Source of the DNA: Zelonia costaricensis
Taxonomy: Eukaryota > Euglenozoa > Kinetoplastea > Trypanosomatida > Trypanosomatidae
NCBI GenBank assembly: GCA_030849075.1
Contig: JASAOO010003121.1
Coordinates: forward strand, 1-23,375
Direction: 5' to 3'
Length of the DNA: 23,375 nucleotides
Within the stretch, counting starts at the first letter, position 1; each line of letters starts with the position of its first letter. The notes under the pieces are model-generated. The model ran no database searches and had not been told where the DNA came from. It was given only the letters and a program-made list of their open reading frames with translations. The translations under genes were made by a program, and so were the position numbers. Positions 19,001-23,177 of the stretch are shown one piece after another.

Positions 19001-20457
19001 GCGCCGCCCGCCGCCGGCTCGGCGTGGCCAAAGGGCGCCGTGCTCAGCTCCCCGGTGGGCGATGCCGACTGCATGGGGATGCCCAGCTCCACTTGGCGCG
19101 GACGGGCACTGTCCGGGCGCAGGTGGCCCACTCGTGCGCCCTCGGCAGACCCGCCATGCGATCGCTGCGGCGGCGGCGGCGCTTGTGATGTAGAGGAGGT
19201 CAGGCGTGCATCACCGGCGTCGCTGCCGCTAGTCGCGTTGGCGCCGTGACCCGAGCTCTGCCGCGGCAGCCGCATCTCCGGGAGCGGGCGGCGAGCCGGT
19301 CGGCCCGCCTGCTGACGCGACGACGCCGCCGCGCCGGTGCCGTCCGTGTGCGTCCTGGCCGTGGCGCCGGTGCTCGCGGAGGTGCACGAGAAGGTGGAGT
19401 TGAGCGGCGTAGCCGCCGACGGCGCCCCCTTCGGTGCGGTTGGCGTGCTCGTCGCGGGGTCCTCTGGGATGCTGAGCAGCTCCCGGATCTCGCGCACGAC
19501 GTCGCTGTACTCGTCCCAGCACGCCTGCAGGATCTCTGCGAAGCTGGGCGAGTGTCCCCAGCCCTCCGCGATGAGTCGGAAGACGGACATGCTGTACAGC
19601 ACCTTGCGCGGCAGCCCCCGCAGCACGGTGTTCACGAGGAGGCCGAGGTATATGGTGGAAGGGTCTTTGCAGAACACCAGCCGGGCCGTGCAGCCCGACA
19701 CGGCGGCGTTGGGCGGCCGAGAGCAGCGGTACGGCGCACTCGTCGCGGCGATCAGCGTCAGCACCGTCTTGATGTCGCGGTAGCCCTGCCGCACCTCCTC
19801 GAGCGGCATGCGGGAGGGGGGAGGGGGGGACGCCGACGTGGTAGTCGCCGCAGCAGCGACGTCGTCCTCCTCTGCGTCGGCGCCCGGGGTGGAGCGCAGC
19901 GGCGCGCTCGATCCGGCGGCCCCTTCTTCCGCCGCGAGGGGTGACGGCGGCAGGGCACCGTAGCCGTCGATCAGCGACAGCAGCGGCCGCCCTGTGCTGT
20001 TCTCGTATCGTAGCACGGGTTTACTCATGATGCCCCACCAACGCGTCATGGCACTCACGCGCGAGTCGCTCAGCGGGGAGAGGGGGTTGGTGTCCATGAG
20101 GTGGAAGAGCACGCGGTCGTGCAGCATCGCGTCCATCATGCGCGGCACGTGGCGCACCTCCCACCGCGGGTCGCGCAGCAGGCGGGTATACTGCGAGACG
20201 AGGGGGGCGAAGCACACGGGCGGCAGCACGCGCGCGGCATCGCGGAGCTGCGCATCGCTGCGGTACGGCGGGAGGTTCATCTCGTCCTCGGCGGTGCCGA
20301 CCTGCAGCACGCGCCACTCCCGCCCATTCGACTCAAACCGAATGCCGTCCCCGTTCGCCTCCATCGCGATGGCGTTGTCGGCGGCGATGCCCCACTGCGA
20401 CTGCTGCCCGTCCGCCCCGAATGTGTCGAAGAGGTGTGCGAGGACCTGCGTGTCCAT
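1021..20457 (-). CDS. Giant HECT-type E3 ubiquitin-protein ligase (HUWE1/Tom1/UPL1 class)
   Basis: The product should take ubiquitin from an E2 enzyme onto its own cysteine and pass it to substrate proteins; it is probably soluble, since I see no signal peptide or membrane segments. The frame is uninterrupted for about 6478 codons and ends in TGA at 1021-1023. I start it at the ATG at 20455-20457: the frame is open a further 19 codons upstream, but only to a TTG, which is not credible for a nuclear trypanosomatid gene. Seen in order: helical scaffold with Ala/Gly/Ser/Pro insertions, CCCH-like cluster (2844-2865), Gln/His tract (4026-4037), acidic region (about 4114-4613), UBM repeats (4994-5087), charged helix (to about 5150), ZZ-like cluster (5686-5712) and HECT domain (6120-6478). 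Human HUWE1 is about 4400 residues and yeast Tom1 about 3300, so this one is markedly longer, largely through low-complexity inserts. I could not recognise UBA, WWE or DUF908/DUF913 domains by eye. The ligase call is very secure; orthology within the HUWE1/Tom1/UPL class is likely; substrates are unknown. Confidence 0.95.
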   Translation of the reverse strand: MDTQVLAHLFDTFGADGQQSQWGIAADNAIAMEANGDGIRFESNGREWRVLQVGTAEDEMNLPPYRSDAQLRDAARVLPPVCFAPLVSQYTRLLRDPRWEVRHVPRMMDAMLHDRVLFHLMDTNPLSPLSDSRVSAMTRWWGIMSKPVLRYENSTGRPLLSLIDGYGALPPSPLAAEEGAAGSSAPLRSTPGADAEEDDVAAAATTTSASPPPPSRMPLEEVRQGYRDIKTVLTLIAATSAPYRCSRPPNAAVSGCTARLVFCKDPSTIYLGLLVNTVLRGLPRKVLYSMSVFRLIAEGWGHSPSFAEILQACWDEYSDVVREIRELLSIPEDPATSTPTAPKGAPSAATPLNSTFSCTSASTGATARTHTDGTGAAASSRQQAGRPARRPLPEMRLPRQSSGHGANATSGSDAGDARLTSSTSQAPPPPQRSHGGSAEGARVGHLRPDSARPRQVELGIPMQSASPTGELSTAPFGHAEPAAGGALGIERGEGRGNGHDVAAALVGNLIMSLSRRLTGGRAADGGAGGATGGDAAQGSSAGGSHHHHHHMNGSELGSAPFRTEDANAICHESMLECAQTPELLLWWARCRLLAYQLLDNTSRVSVESTSALEYFRDVWSCAPLLREILEDDQEAFLSAELPAAASSSASAQRLALLQERAKRQYATLVGAVADLSKFWFAIRVAQSTVSAVASSAPETNIIWSIVNATVPSRRRFQREEFTSYAAHWQYALLVDDYVTQPMCFRVSTRGRTMVTQLLHVLSEYPTFHPALVARTLAMLNRREMIVAELNERLVNAVARCLRFYLPPMPPVLAVPPVQPHSGAPAAPEAEAAAAGDAAGSAPRPATPPLADAVNAEEPAAVNASSSPPPPTDASIAIWTPSPDASSSPPSPASLVSYTSPTLEHNGVGAASLPRTATASPTVPAAAATAAAAAADSSLAGAAAATPDGDSFTSGGIDYESFVVPSPSPEAQPSAASRAAQEMAEMPVITAKAYDAILTCLDVLRTLVRNAHVSVNPMNLLFNAPAEAAERPQQEADEEGAGAGGAASLLRPPLYETAFPKPQCDLYTLLHQLVYQPRYGPLASAALRLFSACIHYNVRDMVPLFAERGLLNTALAVARRVPAGAPTGEAAAASAASPPPLLFALDTVEENGRPNLVCHQLTPEAQAAAQQPSPLVITHPPAALLVRYAPGEDAYLNAVAVRLVLPEFVEAMTVHKATHHVFRTHTEWISAVTQCLSVTPSMSAAAQLDLEALFDEAVELRADGDLELEHGVPEDAMKSEGEGATAAHTRREQATLRCRSSPTYARLLQDLASSRGGASGALSQVPTVQGVAAVDAVLTRIVELHRLHLKREEVTYKIMQGAVKEMQRVITEVLLQPAPVIMPCFSPALRTELALLTQRTHALVTAVRAGAAQPHPFLRRDGLVTAPSSSAWTEDEETPARGAAAAVGAPRTRSDHLALLLRATELCRSLNHFFAFFSAVDWDAHLRRSRLSRRSAEQLAAQEELVSVLEATAKDFHHALHLLWSVMGSHAPLPLDARAAEPHHTHEGNEEAAESAHPVAPRSYPGNALLVYEQGTPDGASSLLSYMQATIGPCLHARIFGDYLRSAPPSPHIEVALKSTVQCILHVSSRDFFAAPSVADAGAGDAAAAAAAAEPPFDADGAMSKAVRRRCLKAMRRVLEGPPRHRGSNLLQRSLDSRITATEGGPAPDAAESPATTPSQPPLPLEPAEAVDYHTTEAPCKDVISTVLRPLSVGDGAFLRQLLEAWRVSSASNASGTSGSGAGGNAAGSRRDSDTAPWKSAFSDVIAFVVDALVVRAPYAAGEVAGLLRSLQVGNQQGSLSSGVLSLYDRTAEAGTAVAALTSSWATTGALAGSANDTAEDMGGADALAAAATAVPSSATAGGGSEASDHILQSMLQDSRGILLAPATAWLTAEAWVRATTAGPASAAEAITSGGDSAGDGAVGAAGEAAVSAAAAATVMAGVTADGSAAGGGPDATVAAGAALPHAGDVDPVARAEAAATAAEALPHSAFAELVVPSVLASASLTGADAETGSSGGGGLHRRRYADVVRRVEDSLGSVDTGSSLSLSPPTLTPPSMRGAGGVAVGGSASAPVAALAASAASAANAAGTGDRQTAAPTAAAGAGAAAGGGAGAGAAISATGIADMRTPPLFTPLNATRALQQWVFLSLFTGRRSSEPPTRSVFYLSPYRRDGHVRPALPLNATALLRVIRSDLLAAFEGAVRSAAVAAAAAAAAAAASTGDTRDALRHHRSPTTAVESGVSDGSDEGSAPPPSRFVGGSHAWHPFPGTSAAATSSGSPGAHGAAARAFHGPHAASRARTPCEWLDMEPRDLVAVALPSAVDVEALLHEINFEAARRVLWELAVLGAVCTGAGAGGGGAAPECDGVTLHEMLSRAAQFMIMLSRLAFAEGGTTAAAATASLRPAAVALRDRLQRTLVYMAVLIMNFLEVCDARTRGRHFNHVESLLYCVLDVWPRLPGFPMVPHIYVTAMEAIAQLKQDTLFRVSLQPLAREWHAEGGNAAGGAGGGDGGADTDAGAAAPPTFPVPAAGADAAAGAEATGGDGAAARAVSSFLNFVSGDAGAELPRTDFVRMYNAGLRPSTLFSPTSMRSSPSSGGGIGGGAGAVASGSGEWARALPWVCDVAAGRIFPLETLSETGQRLLRRRVCRALWAMWTNTSPPDQQYVLAYLLHRVLSNAREQVVLLEYMGVLLTQLRSVVLVEALALTPLPRAVVKAVRKAIDEVTAEQQAEEVHYRQLLAGRPPTAALLELRQRRRRHYARVQETLHGQLVSFLSIFQNVRTDAPLVTDPLTRTAATPSHVQTMGAQCGYFDATRNTFCWNGHQCHRQHVVPVNGQRGREGDEHRFGLHTFGMGTQRVLDEMLSVLEYHHFPCAPTASRPAVTATATRDRTGGNHHGQDRDASQPASERGSPVAPPLPAQTASPANTAALGTSARREPPLADLLEDLRQANHQWSTEASHSRTGEPARRERLTSRGFVPEDLPTAGLPPPPPAPPQQLPVTHSRHHHHLPPPTGAAGVGGLPLSLMAESPIGRSRRTLTRRSDEDEAHDVHVYLSGAEAARAYGSSSRRERTPLRHRLLNPLTGGDYRADPLRRAIIPHCALFGRDVCEEVMRLTLDFMGSRMRDAAADAQDAAELRRLQEESAVLGYALAQPQQRQQSRAGAEAADAPPLPSLPSSQLISPVSLGAPPGTASAAAAVLPAGAESAGGAAVAAAGGVGAASSTPAPSFTAAAAAGGAGRAAASSHTAAALAARLTLPRVEVAECGVGEVVVHFLLTCFSSYYSTCMQLVRTHRPAGSTGPASPRSPRPLMSAAAASRLAVGSAANATDHGSAAAAVGASGDSLSVLCAYVTHIDPPNREKATLLSALLLSDVPRLEEEVWQDMATVVQTSVQVHGKGRRLTEQAYAALLAHNTRMTRAATTAAAAVAEPAFVRRPTDGPPTGAAAGMSGSREAAAGHRRHHHHHYHGGNAHRSPSHGSPDSAALAAQVGDGRPVDPTRPRAAETGEQADAGAPTSLERAVAAAAAADAHHYLIPLSIFLTNLELYVIRHPIAFYHAFRRYCEVRWVRAEPGEMPAAWLGVWVRPRPTPSAPATAGSGGAALLRGRSPRPLRRLRHAGASRAATPAPGSASTTAGLSREYVERVQCFMQYLARNVESGVGRPTHGAGMLAVMVQLPGVCEAVLSPSFEMPVPAVYAELLTSVPTRRGGYAEATAAPTSASAGAGERVEEDERRGGATRAARRPSPPPLIAVPPFLALALYFCAALGEAGRGNAGGGGGGGGAGHGSSGVDFATALVAHDPVAVSDAVVRTLECLVTALEEVTAVSTALSQSAAVSPASPAAPPLPSQQAPSPTQLEAGASREEVRAVRKTLTRCLHDVINFLERGSPQPATSALTARQRAAQLQSGVSAGVQEAFLRFFSHTGRRGLLHLLFRVCLLQSCEHGRDATSLLQLLAHQLLALGAYRLAGTLSPSQRRYAAQLQDRQEHAQRLQHQQQQQQHQQQRASHGLVGQGLWATGFPQNAVPTQLLSRMPLVTQQRLQELQMQPITHYFGRLDAMMNEAAAELGAEQAHAPIFPPFDVVDGVADAGDEGEDEEEEDAQDSEDDSADAVVGRDDTSDGGFVDITPLAPAVPRSATGTEAGGGGGDAWPAMPPTRRPAGVTAAHDTLVDDDEDDDAGVHLTAAQALRLPLYLPPPPPPVPVPMRASAASQAGAHEAATAEEYENDDDAAQLHRLLREQRLDPTVDLAAYEAAVLRALRAEQAMSSRRRDHRGSPYHRHTEEGGGISGDGDAAGDVRRRHGAHVEDDDDDDEGDDRDRADGSDVTGDASVGEAEAEERGVGEDEGAEEDDAEDEDEDEDDSSDPSSSDESDDNVLFADVMVMEAAADAEAAQAEEEAEVEHLFRSQAQISGFYVPSPFATPRGGGDDHGAAAGHHRRHHRGDEDEEDEEDEDDFDSDDDGEDLDLEDLEEEGEEEEAEDESGGDADEDDDGDHVIGDSLTTANTAAGAAEGRATGAEREGERGVAATASSASGEDVDEPYDDDDDEETYEEVEDEEGEDDAAEEDEDDEDGENEHFNYLGQMSNMNDILGQANEALHGFLEQGFGFTSDLAAVGGDASRFDMRGVGVDGRDRGYPGAVPMTRAGAGAGGSGTAGAERAQSFAACAYHAVLQMVHRLNTHNVAETEAPPLPALRAYEEVAARPPAVATSSTLRPAGGDGGGDGGRSGAREGGEAVEGAETGGGGHELLHRLPPPPSSLSSLRTGEALRRDGSSLSAATGLHWLVAGPGPRPRLPFESPGRPAEEDQPVPAEEMLTSRDEALSPLAHAPAVQSTPSDQIMHRGSTSLSPLEPAPSVPEAAAPAQAVAPAPAPEPTAREGQAGDDGMDAVTARILALFARGDTNAPAAEAEAPSPSAPPPALAGASTAEASPAAAAAVAAAEAVAGGADDAAPAAPEPWEGTLDPQFLIEMPEDVRSEILFDSMSVIRGAEEREVHGRRTRLYPGFLRAMPEDAQRHAMEVEGRWVHVTGSDNDASELYATLLLIDAETRRDLLLQCDLELLRGYPEVLREATDLRAEVERAREEAEEAARREAERRRRQREQAEQLEATLQRRSAAHLRQPRQWMLGAWNTTRDVGAGDGGGSAVGASGSVAAGAMAAALAAAAAAPGGHGAPVPRDMETVDGVMRLLFSSPSQLYEVVNHEIFLARRLYRCEPVLQALAPPASALLMSRAMGLQGDAGAAGAGGLASQRLGGMLASPLRDMEPLATMALFGSRMAGQRGGNVQLRRITRRGPEEEEELFGEDVAAPEQPDAVPWPWLRLPPSSEVTAAAVDVPAAASPTLSQSQSPNAASLGSGTGASEHGAAAATGAAAVSTSLAALSESMVPVPESPFHPLALPLPEVPVEVVVRCLGLLRLRATAPLALPSNMLTGISCLDQELQRVMQLLLSDAQTAVRLVCQLLDVMAATPTTLTSEDVFAPGPAHASRTSPLTVPSPTAGPRAITATELAANRQFIKDATTFLVSLVKQNQTITAAFFLLPDGALDTATLKPIDAPLDEAERRVVRYGVWNRLWTVARQHVHVPSFVLALDKLLLQLLRCQRSMSTGSEDNEVASGPDPSAAEPLTESLIAHPRHPHRLRWTNIRQLSNYEDGGYVCNICGVNPGFDFCFHCSACQFDLCANCSRERLTLAETQQRTRRAAAAMLQEVPETVTSMMRLLRHPLCRADVATNVVQLMSFGLRECGVREGGNVFTSGAGGGSGELIAGGAGASVLSASGSGGGGGGPLHCGDALVSPIQLLEQELVELADARVLALKTARDEFRREVYATLHPRHTNVTSGGNGSGGNGRSSGAMRGGWQHQLSIPEGYVFDTDTVMALLVKLDIKNSEGDAIQLLFEPYVATMRAEPRAFTRLWRASQAYLLDVSTLLEHVAPTEVLPLPSCVSSILQTFCKYHLSESRLLGASASARTLTGSRSNFAGETEHFLQSATKPSSVSDRAARELAEQPDAAQWMTAAGTRLSEEGPKSAEEMQHRRLPRAVRIVLEDNRTTLNTLLHWDANLLKDSFSFLKYEPNLIDFNFKLTDFRRRLGMRRGANILIRVNRQTCLLDSFKELQKVKSFGGQLHIRFHGEEGADAGGLTREWLQLLSEAIVDESYALFIHSQDSMSFQPNPFSSVNPTHLEYFQFAGVVVGLAIAHNVPIDIHFTRAFYRHIIGHRPVFADLQSFDPELYTNLNWIMENDVTDLGLTFAVNYNRFGSVEEEELEPNGKDTAVTNANKQQYVRLLCEFHLTRRTEEQLLRFLKGFYSVIPRREIQCFTENELELVISGMPDIDVEDLRTHTVYEGYSSTSPQVRWFWEAVSAMNKEDLANLLQFTTGSSKVPHGGFGHLEGSNGRSLPFTISRWAVSKEDLLPQAHTCFNKIDLPVYPSAAVLREKLMLAITYGSLGFTMV
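1024..2100 (-). other. HECT catalytic domain (C-terminal, complete)
   Basis: Residues about 6120-6478. The N-lobe hallmark FHGEEGADAGGLTREW lies at about 1950-2005, followed by typical HECT motifs such as YFQFAGVVVGLAIAHN and LTFAVNYN. The C-lobe ends with the active-site motif AHTCFNKIDLPVY. The catalytic cysteine codon is at 1123-1125 (Cys6445), 33 residues before the end, the usual HECT spacing. The chain ends in GFTMV, which keeps a phenylalanine four residues from the C-terminus, a position known to be needed for catalysis in HECT enzymes. The helix just ahead (about 2105-2250, with LIDFNFKLTDF) resembles the pre-HECT segment of HUWE1-class ligases. Nothing suggests inactivation. Confidence 0.97.
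3322..3402 (-). other. ZZ-like cysteine-rich zinc-binding module
   Basis: Residues 5686-5712 contain seven cysteines in 27 residues: CNIC, then eight residues, then CFHCSAC, four residues, and CANC. The segment HCSACQFDLCANC matches the second half of ZZ/DC1-type zinc fingers (C-x2-C-x4-C-x2-C with an aromatic-D-L-C core). The first CxxC pair supplies the upstream ligands. The His-x-His or HxxH pair that normally closes a ZZ finger is not evident downstream, and there is one extra cysteine, so zinc coordination may differ from the standard fold. It sits about 400 residues before the HECT domain. ZZ fingers often bind protein N-termini or modified lysines; any such role here is inference. Confidence 0.7.
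5015..5163 (-). other. Charged Arg/Glu-rich long helix or coiled coil
   Basis: Residues about 5099-5148 are almost free of Pro and Gly and consist of alternating Arg, Glu and Ala (EVERAREEAEEAARREAER and onward), ending in LEATLQRRSAAH. This predicts a long single alpha-helix or coiled coil. It follows the UBM repeats directly; HUWE1 also has an Arg/Glu/Gln-rich helix after its UBMs. Confidence 0.65.
5149..5478 (-). other. Ubiquitin-binding-motif repeat block (UBM / DUF4414-like)
   Basis: The first repeat, LDPQFLIEMPEDVRSEIL (residues 4994-5011, bases 5425-5478), closely resembles the HUWE1 UBM pattern of Asp-Pro-x-Phe-Leu, two residues, Leu-Pro, then an acidic/Arg helix. A second copy, LYPGFLRAMPEDAQRHAM (residues 5033-5050, bases 5308-5361), follows after 21 residues. 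A third, degenerate copy (residues about 5069-5087) and a hydrophobic motif LLRGYPEVLREA precede a charged helix, an order recalling the three UBMs of human HUWE1. The core Leu-Pro that contacts ubiquitin is Met-Pro in both clear copies. The block probably binds substrate-attached ubiquitin, perhaps weakly. Confidence 0.8.
6620..8118 (-). other. Large Asp/Glu-rich region
   Basis: Residues about 4114-4613 contain at least four strongly acidic blocks: about 8020-8095, 7230-7445, 6870-7040 and 6620-6760. They are separated by His/Arg/Gly or Pro-rich linkers. Runs include DDDDDD and EDEDEDED, coded by GAC/GAG/GAT triplet repeats seen on the plus strand as repeated gtc and ctc. HUWE1 and Tom1 also carry an acidic region ahead of their UBM and HECT parts. 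In Tom1-class enzymes such regions have been linked to binding basic proteins such as histones and ribosomal proteins; applying that here is inference. Confidence 0.85.
8347..8382 (-). repeat. Gln/His tract (CAG repeat in coding sequence)
   Basis: On the coding strand this is a run of CAG codons broken by two CAC codons, giving ten Gln and two His (residues 4026-4037). It is an in-frame triplet repeat likely to vary in length between strains. It follows a helical segment that ends in RYAAQLQDRQEHAQRLQ, so it may extend a helix or coiled coil. Confidence 0.9.
11863..11928 (-). other. Candidate CCCH-type zinc finger within the ligase
   Basis: Residues 2844-2865 fit C-x10-C-x5-C-x3-H: QCGYFDATRNTFC followed by WNGHQCHRQH. 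I checked the codons against the DNA. The spacing lies within the range accepted for CCCH fingers, and aromatic residues fall where such fingers usually have them. CCCH fingers commonly bind RNA in trypanosomatids, and I know of none in HUWE1-class ligases. The extra histidines and the single copy mean it could equally be a different metal site or chance. The surrounding stretch is not low-complexity, which supports a folded unit. Confidence 0.4.
13690..13730 (-). repeat. Poly-alanine tract in coding sequence
   Basis: A near-continuous run of alanine codons (GCT/GCG/GCC, seen on the plus strand as repeated gca and gcc) codes for an Ala stretch at about residues 2243-2257, interrupted by one Val. 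Shorter Ala runs occur in many places in the protein, notably at about 15500-15530, 17640-17690 and 4860-4910. These are low-complexity insertions between helical segments. Confidence 0.8.
18808..18825 (-). repeat. Native hexahistidine run (residues 545-550)
   Basis: Six consecutive His codons (mixed CAC and CAT) lie in a Gly/Ser-rich linker, GGSHHHHHHMNGSE. The mixed codons and the surrounding trypanosomatid coding sequence show that it is native, not a vector tag. A second run of five histidines (HHHHHYH) is coded at about 9952-9972, and a run of four at about 11325-11340. Confidence 0.9.
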
Positions 20458-20715
20458 CTTCGCAAACGACGCACACGCTCGTGCAGATGCGTGGGTGGGT
20501 GAATGGGGAGACAAAGAAGGGAGGCGGGGAGAGGAGCAGACACGAACGCAGCGCGCGTTCCGGGCACAGGTCAGAACCTAACACGCACACCTCTGCTGTC
20601 ACAGACAGGCTCACACGCAGCGAGAGAGAGAGAGAGATGACGCGTGTTCTGATCCACCCCAGCTGCGTGCACGATGTGTGAGTGAGGGAGGGGGGGAGGA
20701 GGGAAGGGAGGGCAG
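20458..20715 (-). promoter_or_regulatory. 5' leader with three candidate spliced-leader acceptor sites
   Basis: Read on the minus strand, three pyrimidine tracts are each followed by an AG. (1) A strong tract at about 20681-20712 is followed by GCAG, with AG at 20664-20663, giving a 205-base leader. (2) A (CT)n tract at about 20621-20637 has AG at 20611-20610, giving 152 bases. (3) A tract at about 20503-20540 has AG at 20479-20478, giving 20 bases. None of these leaders contains an ATG upstream of the chosen start at 20457. I favour the first as the main site because its tract is longest and its AG is a CAG. The short third option would still include the start codon. Confidence 0.6.
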
Positions 20716-21356
20716 TCACGTCGCGCTGTTGTGCTCCTGTCCACGGAGTCAACACTCTATCAGCAGAGGAACAAGAAAGGGGGGCAGGGGATGGCGCCGC
20801 ACAGTGCCGTGGGTCGCAAACCACTGCACCGACGAGCCGCGAAGCGCGAGTACAGACGACCACGAAGGAGGACGCAACAAGAAGGAGAAGGTGTGATAAC
20901 TGTACGAGGGTGGTGGGTGCGCGTGTGTGGGTGCGGGTGTGTCGCGAGGCAGGGGCACGCGGGCGTGCACGCACAGACGAGGACCACGCACACGAAGACG
21001 ACGACGCGTTCGCTTTCGTGTAAACACACGCACACGCACGCACTCGCAGACGGGCACACACTCACACACACACAAACTACAAGGAGAAGAGCGGAGTGAG
21101 AACAGCGGGAACACAGGGGTGGCGAGAAGAGGGAAACAGAGAAGGACGGGGGCGGGGGGACAGCCCTGTCTGATAGGGGTGCGACGTGGCAGACCACGAA
21201 GACACACGCACGCACTCGCACCCGCCGAGAGAGGGGGCGGCACACACACACGCCGAGACACCAACACACTCAATCGAGGAGACGGGCAAGAGCCGCCCAG
21301 AAGAAGGAGGAGAGAAAGGCAGGAAGTGATGTCGGTGGTGCGTGGGTGCGTGTGTC

Positions 21357-21361
<5 letters not shown>

Positions 21362-21398
<37 letters not shown>
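21362..21398. repeat. (GT)n microsatellite, 37 bases
   Basis: The longest pure dinucleotide repeat in the window, GT on the plus strand. It lies about 0.9 kb upstream of the ligase start. Confidence 0.97.
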
Positions 21399-21399
<1 letters not shown>

Positions 21400-21629
21400 T
21401 AAGAGGCGGGCGGCTCCGCTGCTGTGAGGCACTGGCGTCCTGCGCAAGGACAGGAGGGGAAGAAATAAATTGTGAGGGGAGGGAGCCGCGCACAGGGAGA
21501 GCGATGGCGCGTGTGTGCCTCAACCCTCACGCAACGTGAAGCAGCCGCTTCGCAACAAATGTGGCCGTGCGAGGTTGTCGAAGCGCACGGTGACCGCGCT
21601 TGAGACTCACCGGCCGAGGTCGAGGTCGT

Positions 21630-21636
<7 letters not shown>

Positions 21637-21661
<25 letters not shown>
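21637..21661. repeat. (GT)n microsatellite, 25 bases
   Basis: A second GT run on the plus strand, 239 bases after the 37-base one and in the same orientation. Confidence 0.95.
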
Positions 21662-22584
21662 ACCGAAGAACGAACGGCCGGTGTGCGTGTGCGCACACAG
21701 TACCCAAACGCAGGACCACGCGAGACAGATGACCCAACAATAGCTGAGGCGAGAGTGGTAGGTGACCGTCTGCGTTGCCCGCCAGGCAAGGGGGGGGGGA
21801 TGCCGCCGATGGTGGCGCCTCGCGAAGGTCTCCTTCAGTGAAGTCCGCTGCGCGCACGATGCCGGGGAAGGGAGAGGGAGAACACTAGCGAGAGAGAAGT
21901 GAAGAGCACTGATGATGGTGAACAGCTTTGCCGCTGCTGATGGGGGGAGGGGAGAGAGAGAACAAGAGAGTGTGAGGACGAAGCGTTCAGCTGAAGTGCG
22001 TGCCTCGATGTGCGTGACACGCGCAGGAGCCTGGAAGCCGCGCTGACGTACACCCCGTTGCGTACTCGATCCGTGCGTGTGAGTGGGTGGGGGTGAGGAA
22101 GGGGGAAAGCCGCGACTCGCAAGTCTCCACACACATGCACACGCTCAGACAGCGGTTTGGAAAAGAAGAGGTAGAAGAGGGGCAAGAGAGCCGCGCAGCC
22201 GGGACCGAGGAGCGGGGAAGGTGGAGGCGCAGAGGCCTCGTCAAGACACAAAGTCGGATATACAAGAGTAGGCGAAGGCGGAGGGGGGGGGAGGGACAGA
22301 GACGTACGACGCGCCTAGCGTGGCAGCGTCCACCAGCAGGATACCACCCACCCTCGGGGGGAGACACGCGCTGGCAGAGTGCGGCAGGCGCCCACGTCCA
22401 CCTCCAGACCGCGCGAACGGGGCTCCCGAGAAGCGAGGGCCGGACGAGAGAGAGAAGGGGGGCTTGGCAAGCGCGAGTGACGGGGATCGCAGCGCCGCGG
22501 AGAAAAGTGAAGAAGGCCAAAGTGAAACGGGAAGTCGGAAGCGCGCAAGAGCACTGCGGGTGTCGTGCAGGAAGCGTATAGAGC

Positions 22585-22630
22585 GGGGGGGGGGACGGGG
22601 GAGGGGNGGGGGGGGGGCGGGGGGAGGGGG
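22585..22630 (+). repeat. Poly-G tract with G-quadruplex potential and an ambiguous base
   Basis: About 46 bases are nearly all G, interrupted by single A or C bases, with N at 22607. At least four G runs of four or more are separated by one or two bases, which satisfies the usual G-quadruplex pattern on the plus strand. The N shows that the base call or homopolymer length was uncertain here, so the exact length of this tract is unreliable. Confidence 0.85.
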
Positions 22631-23042
22631 ACGTCCGGCGACGACGACGACAACGACAAAAACGGCTGCGGCACACTCTGAGCAGATCGCGAGGAGGCAC
22701 GAGCTGCCGCCTCAAGAGAGGAAAAGGGGGGAGGGGGCGACGACAACACTTCCGCCAGCGCGGTACAGTGGATGGCGCCAATACGAAACACAACAACAAC
22801 AGCGTGTGATGGTGGTGGGGAGGGGAGGGGAGGGCAAGCTGCAGCAGACGGGCAAGGCGGTGACCGCGATGGTGCCAAGAAGGGAGCGAGCGGGGGAGGG
22901 GGTGGGGGTGGAGATAGGAAAGCTAGAAGAAGGAAGGAAGCCAAGGCGGTTGGGTGGGAGAGGGGGTGGACGAATACGTTGTTGCTACGGACCCTGACTG
23001 GCGTGTGCGCACGTAGACGTGTGTGTGAATGGGTGTGATGCA

Positions 23043-23058
23043 TGTGTGTGTGTGTGTG
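23043..23058. repeat. (TG)n run, 16 bases
   Basis: A short TG run on the plus strand followed by a G/T-rich stretch to about 23080. Confidence 0.9.
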
Positions 23059-23177
23059 CGGGTGCGGGTGGGTGTGGTTGCCGCGGAGAAGAGGGTGGAG
23101 GGAGGAGTGAGAGGAGTGAGAGGAGAGGGGGGGAGTGCGAATACGCCGTGGCGTGTAGCAGCGGCGGACAGCGCAGG

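Noticed and set aside
1021..20514. CRISPR array, insertion sequence, tRNA or rRNA genes
   Set aside because: No regularly spaced direct repeats, transposase-like frames, terminal inverted repeats or cloverleaf-like sequences were seen. The repeats present are microsatellites and coding triplet runs.
20333..21447. Minus-strand open frames upstream of the ligase (232-242 codons)
   Set aside because: They are rich in Cys-Val and His-Thr dipeptides from TG/CA repeats, and one overlaps the start of the ligase in another frame. They are leader or intergenic sequence.
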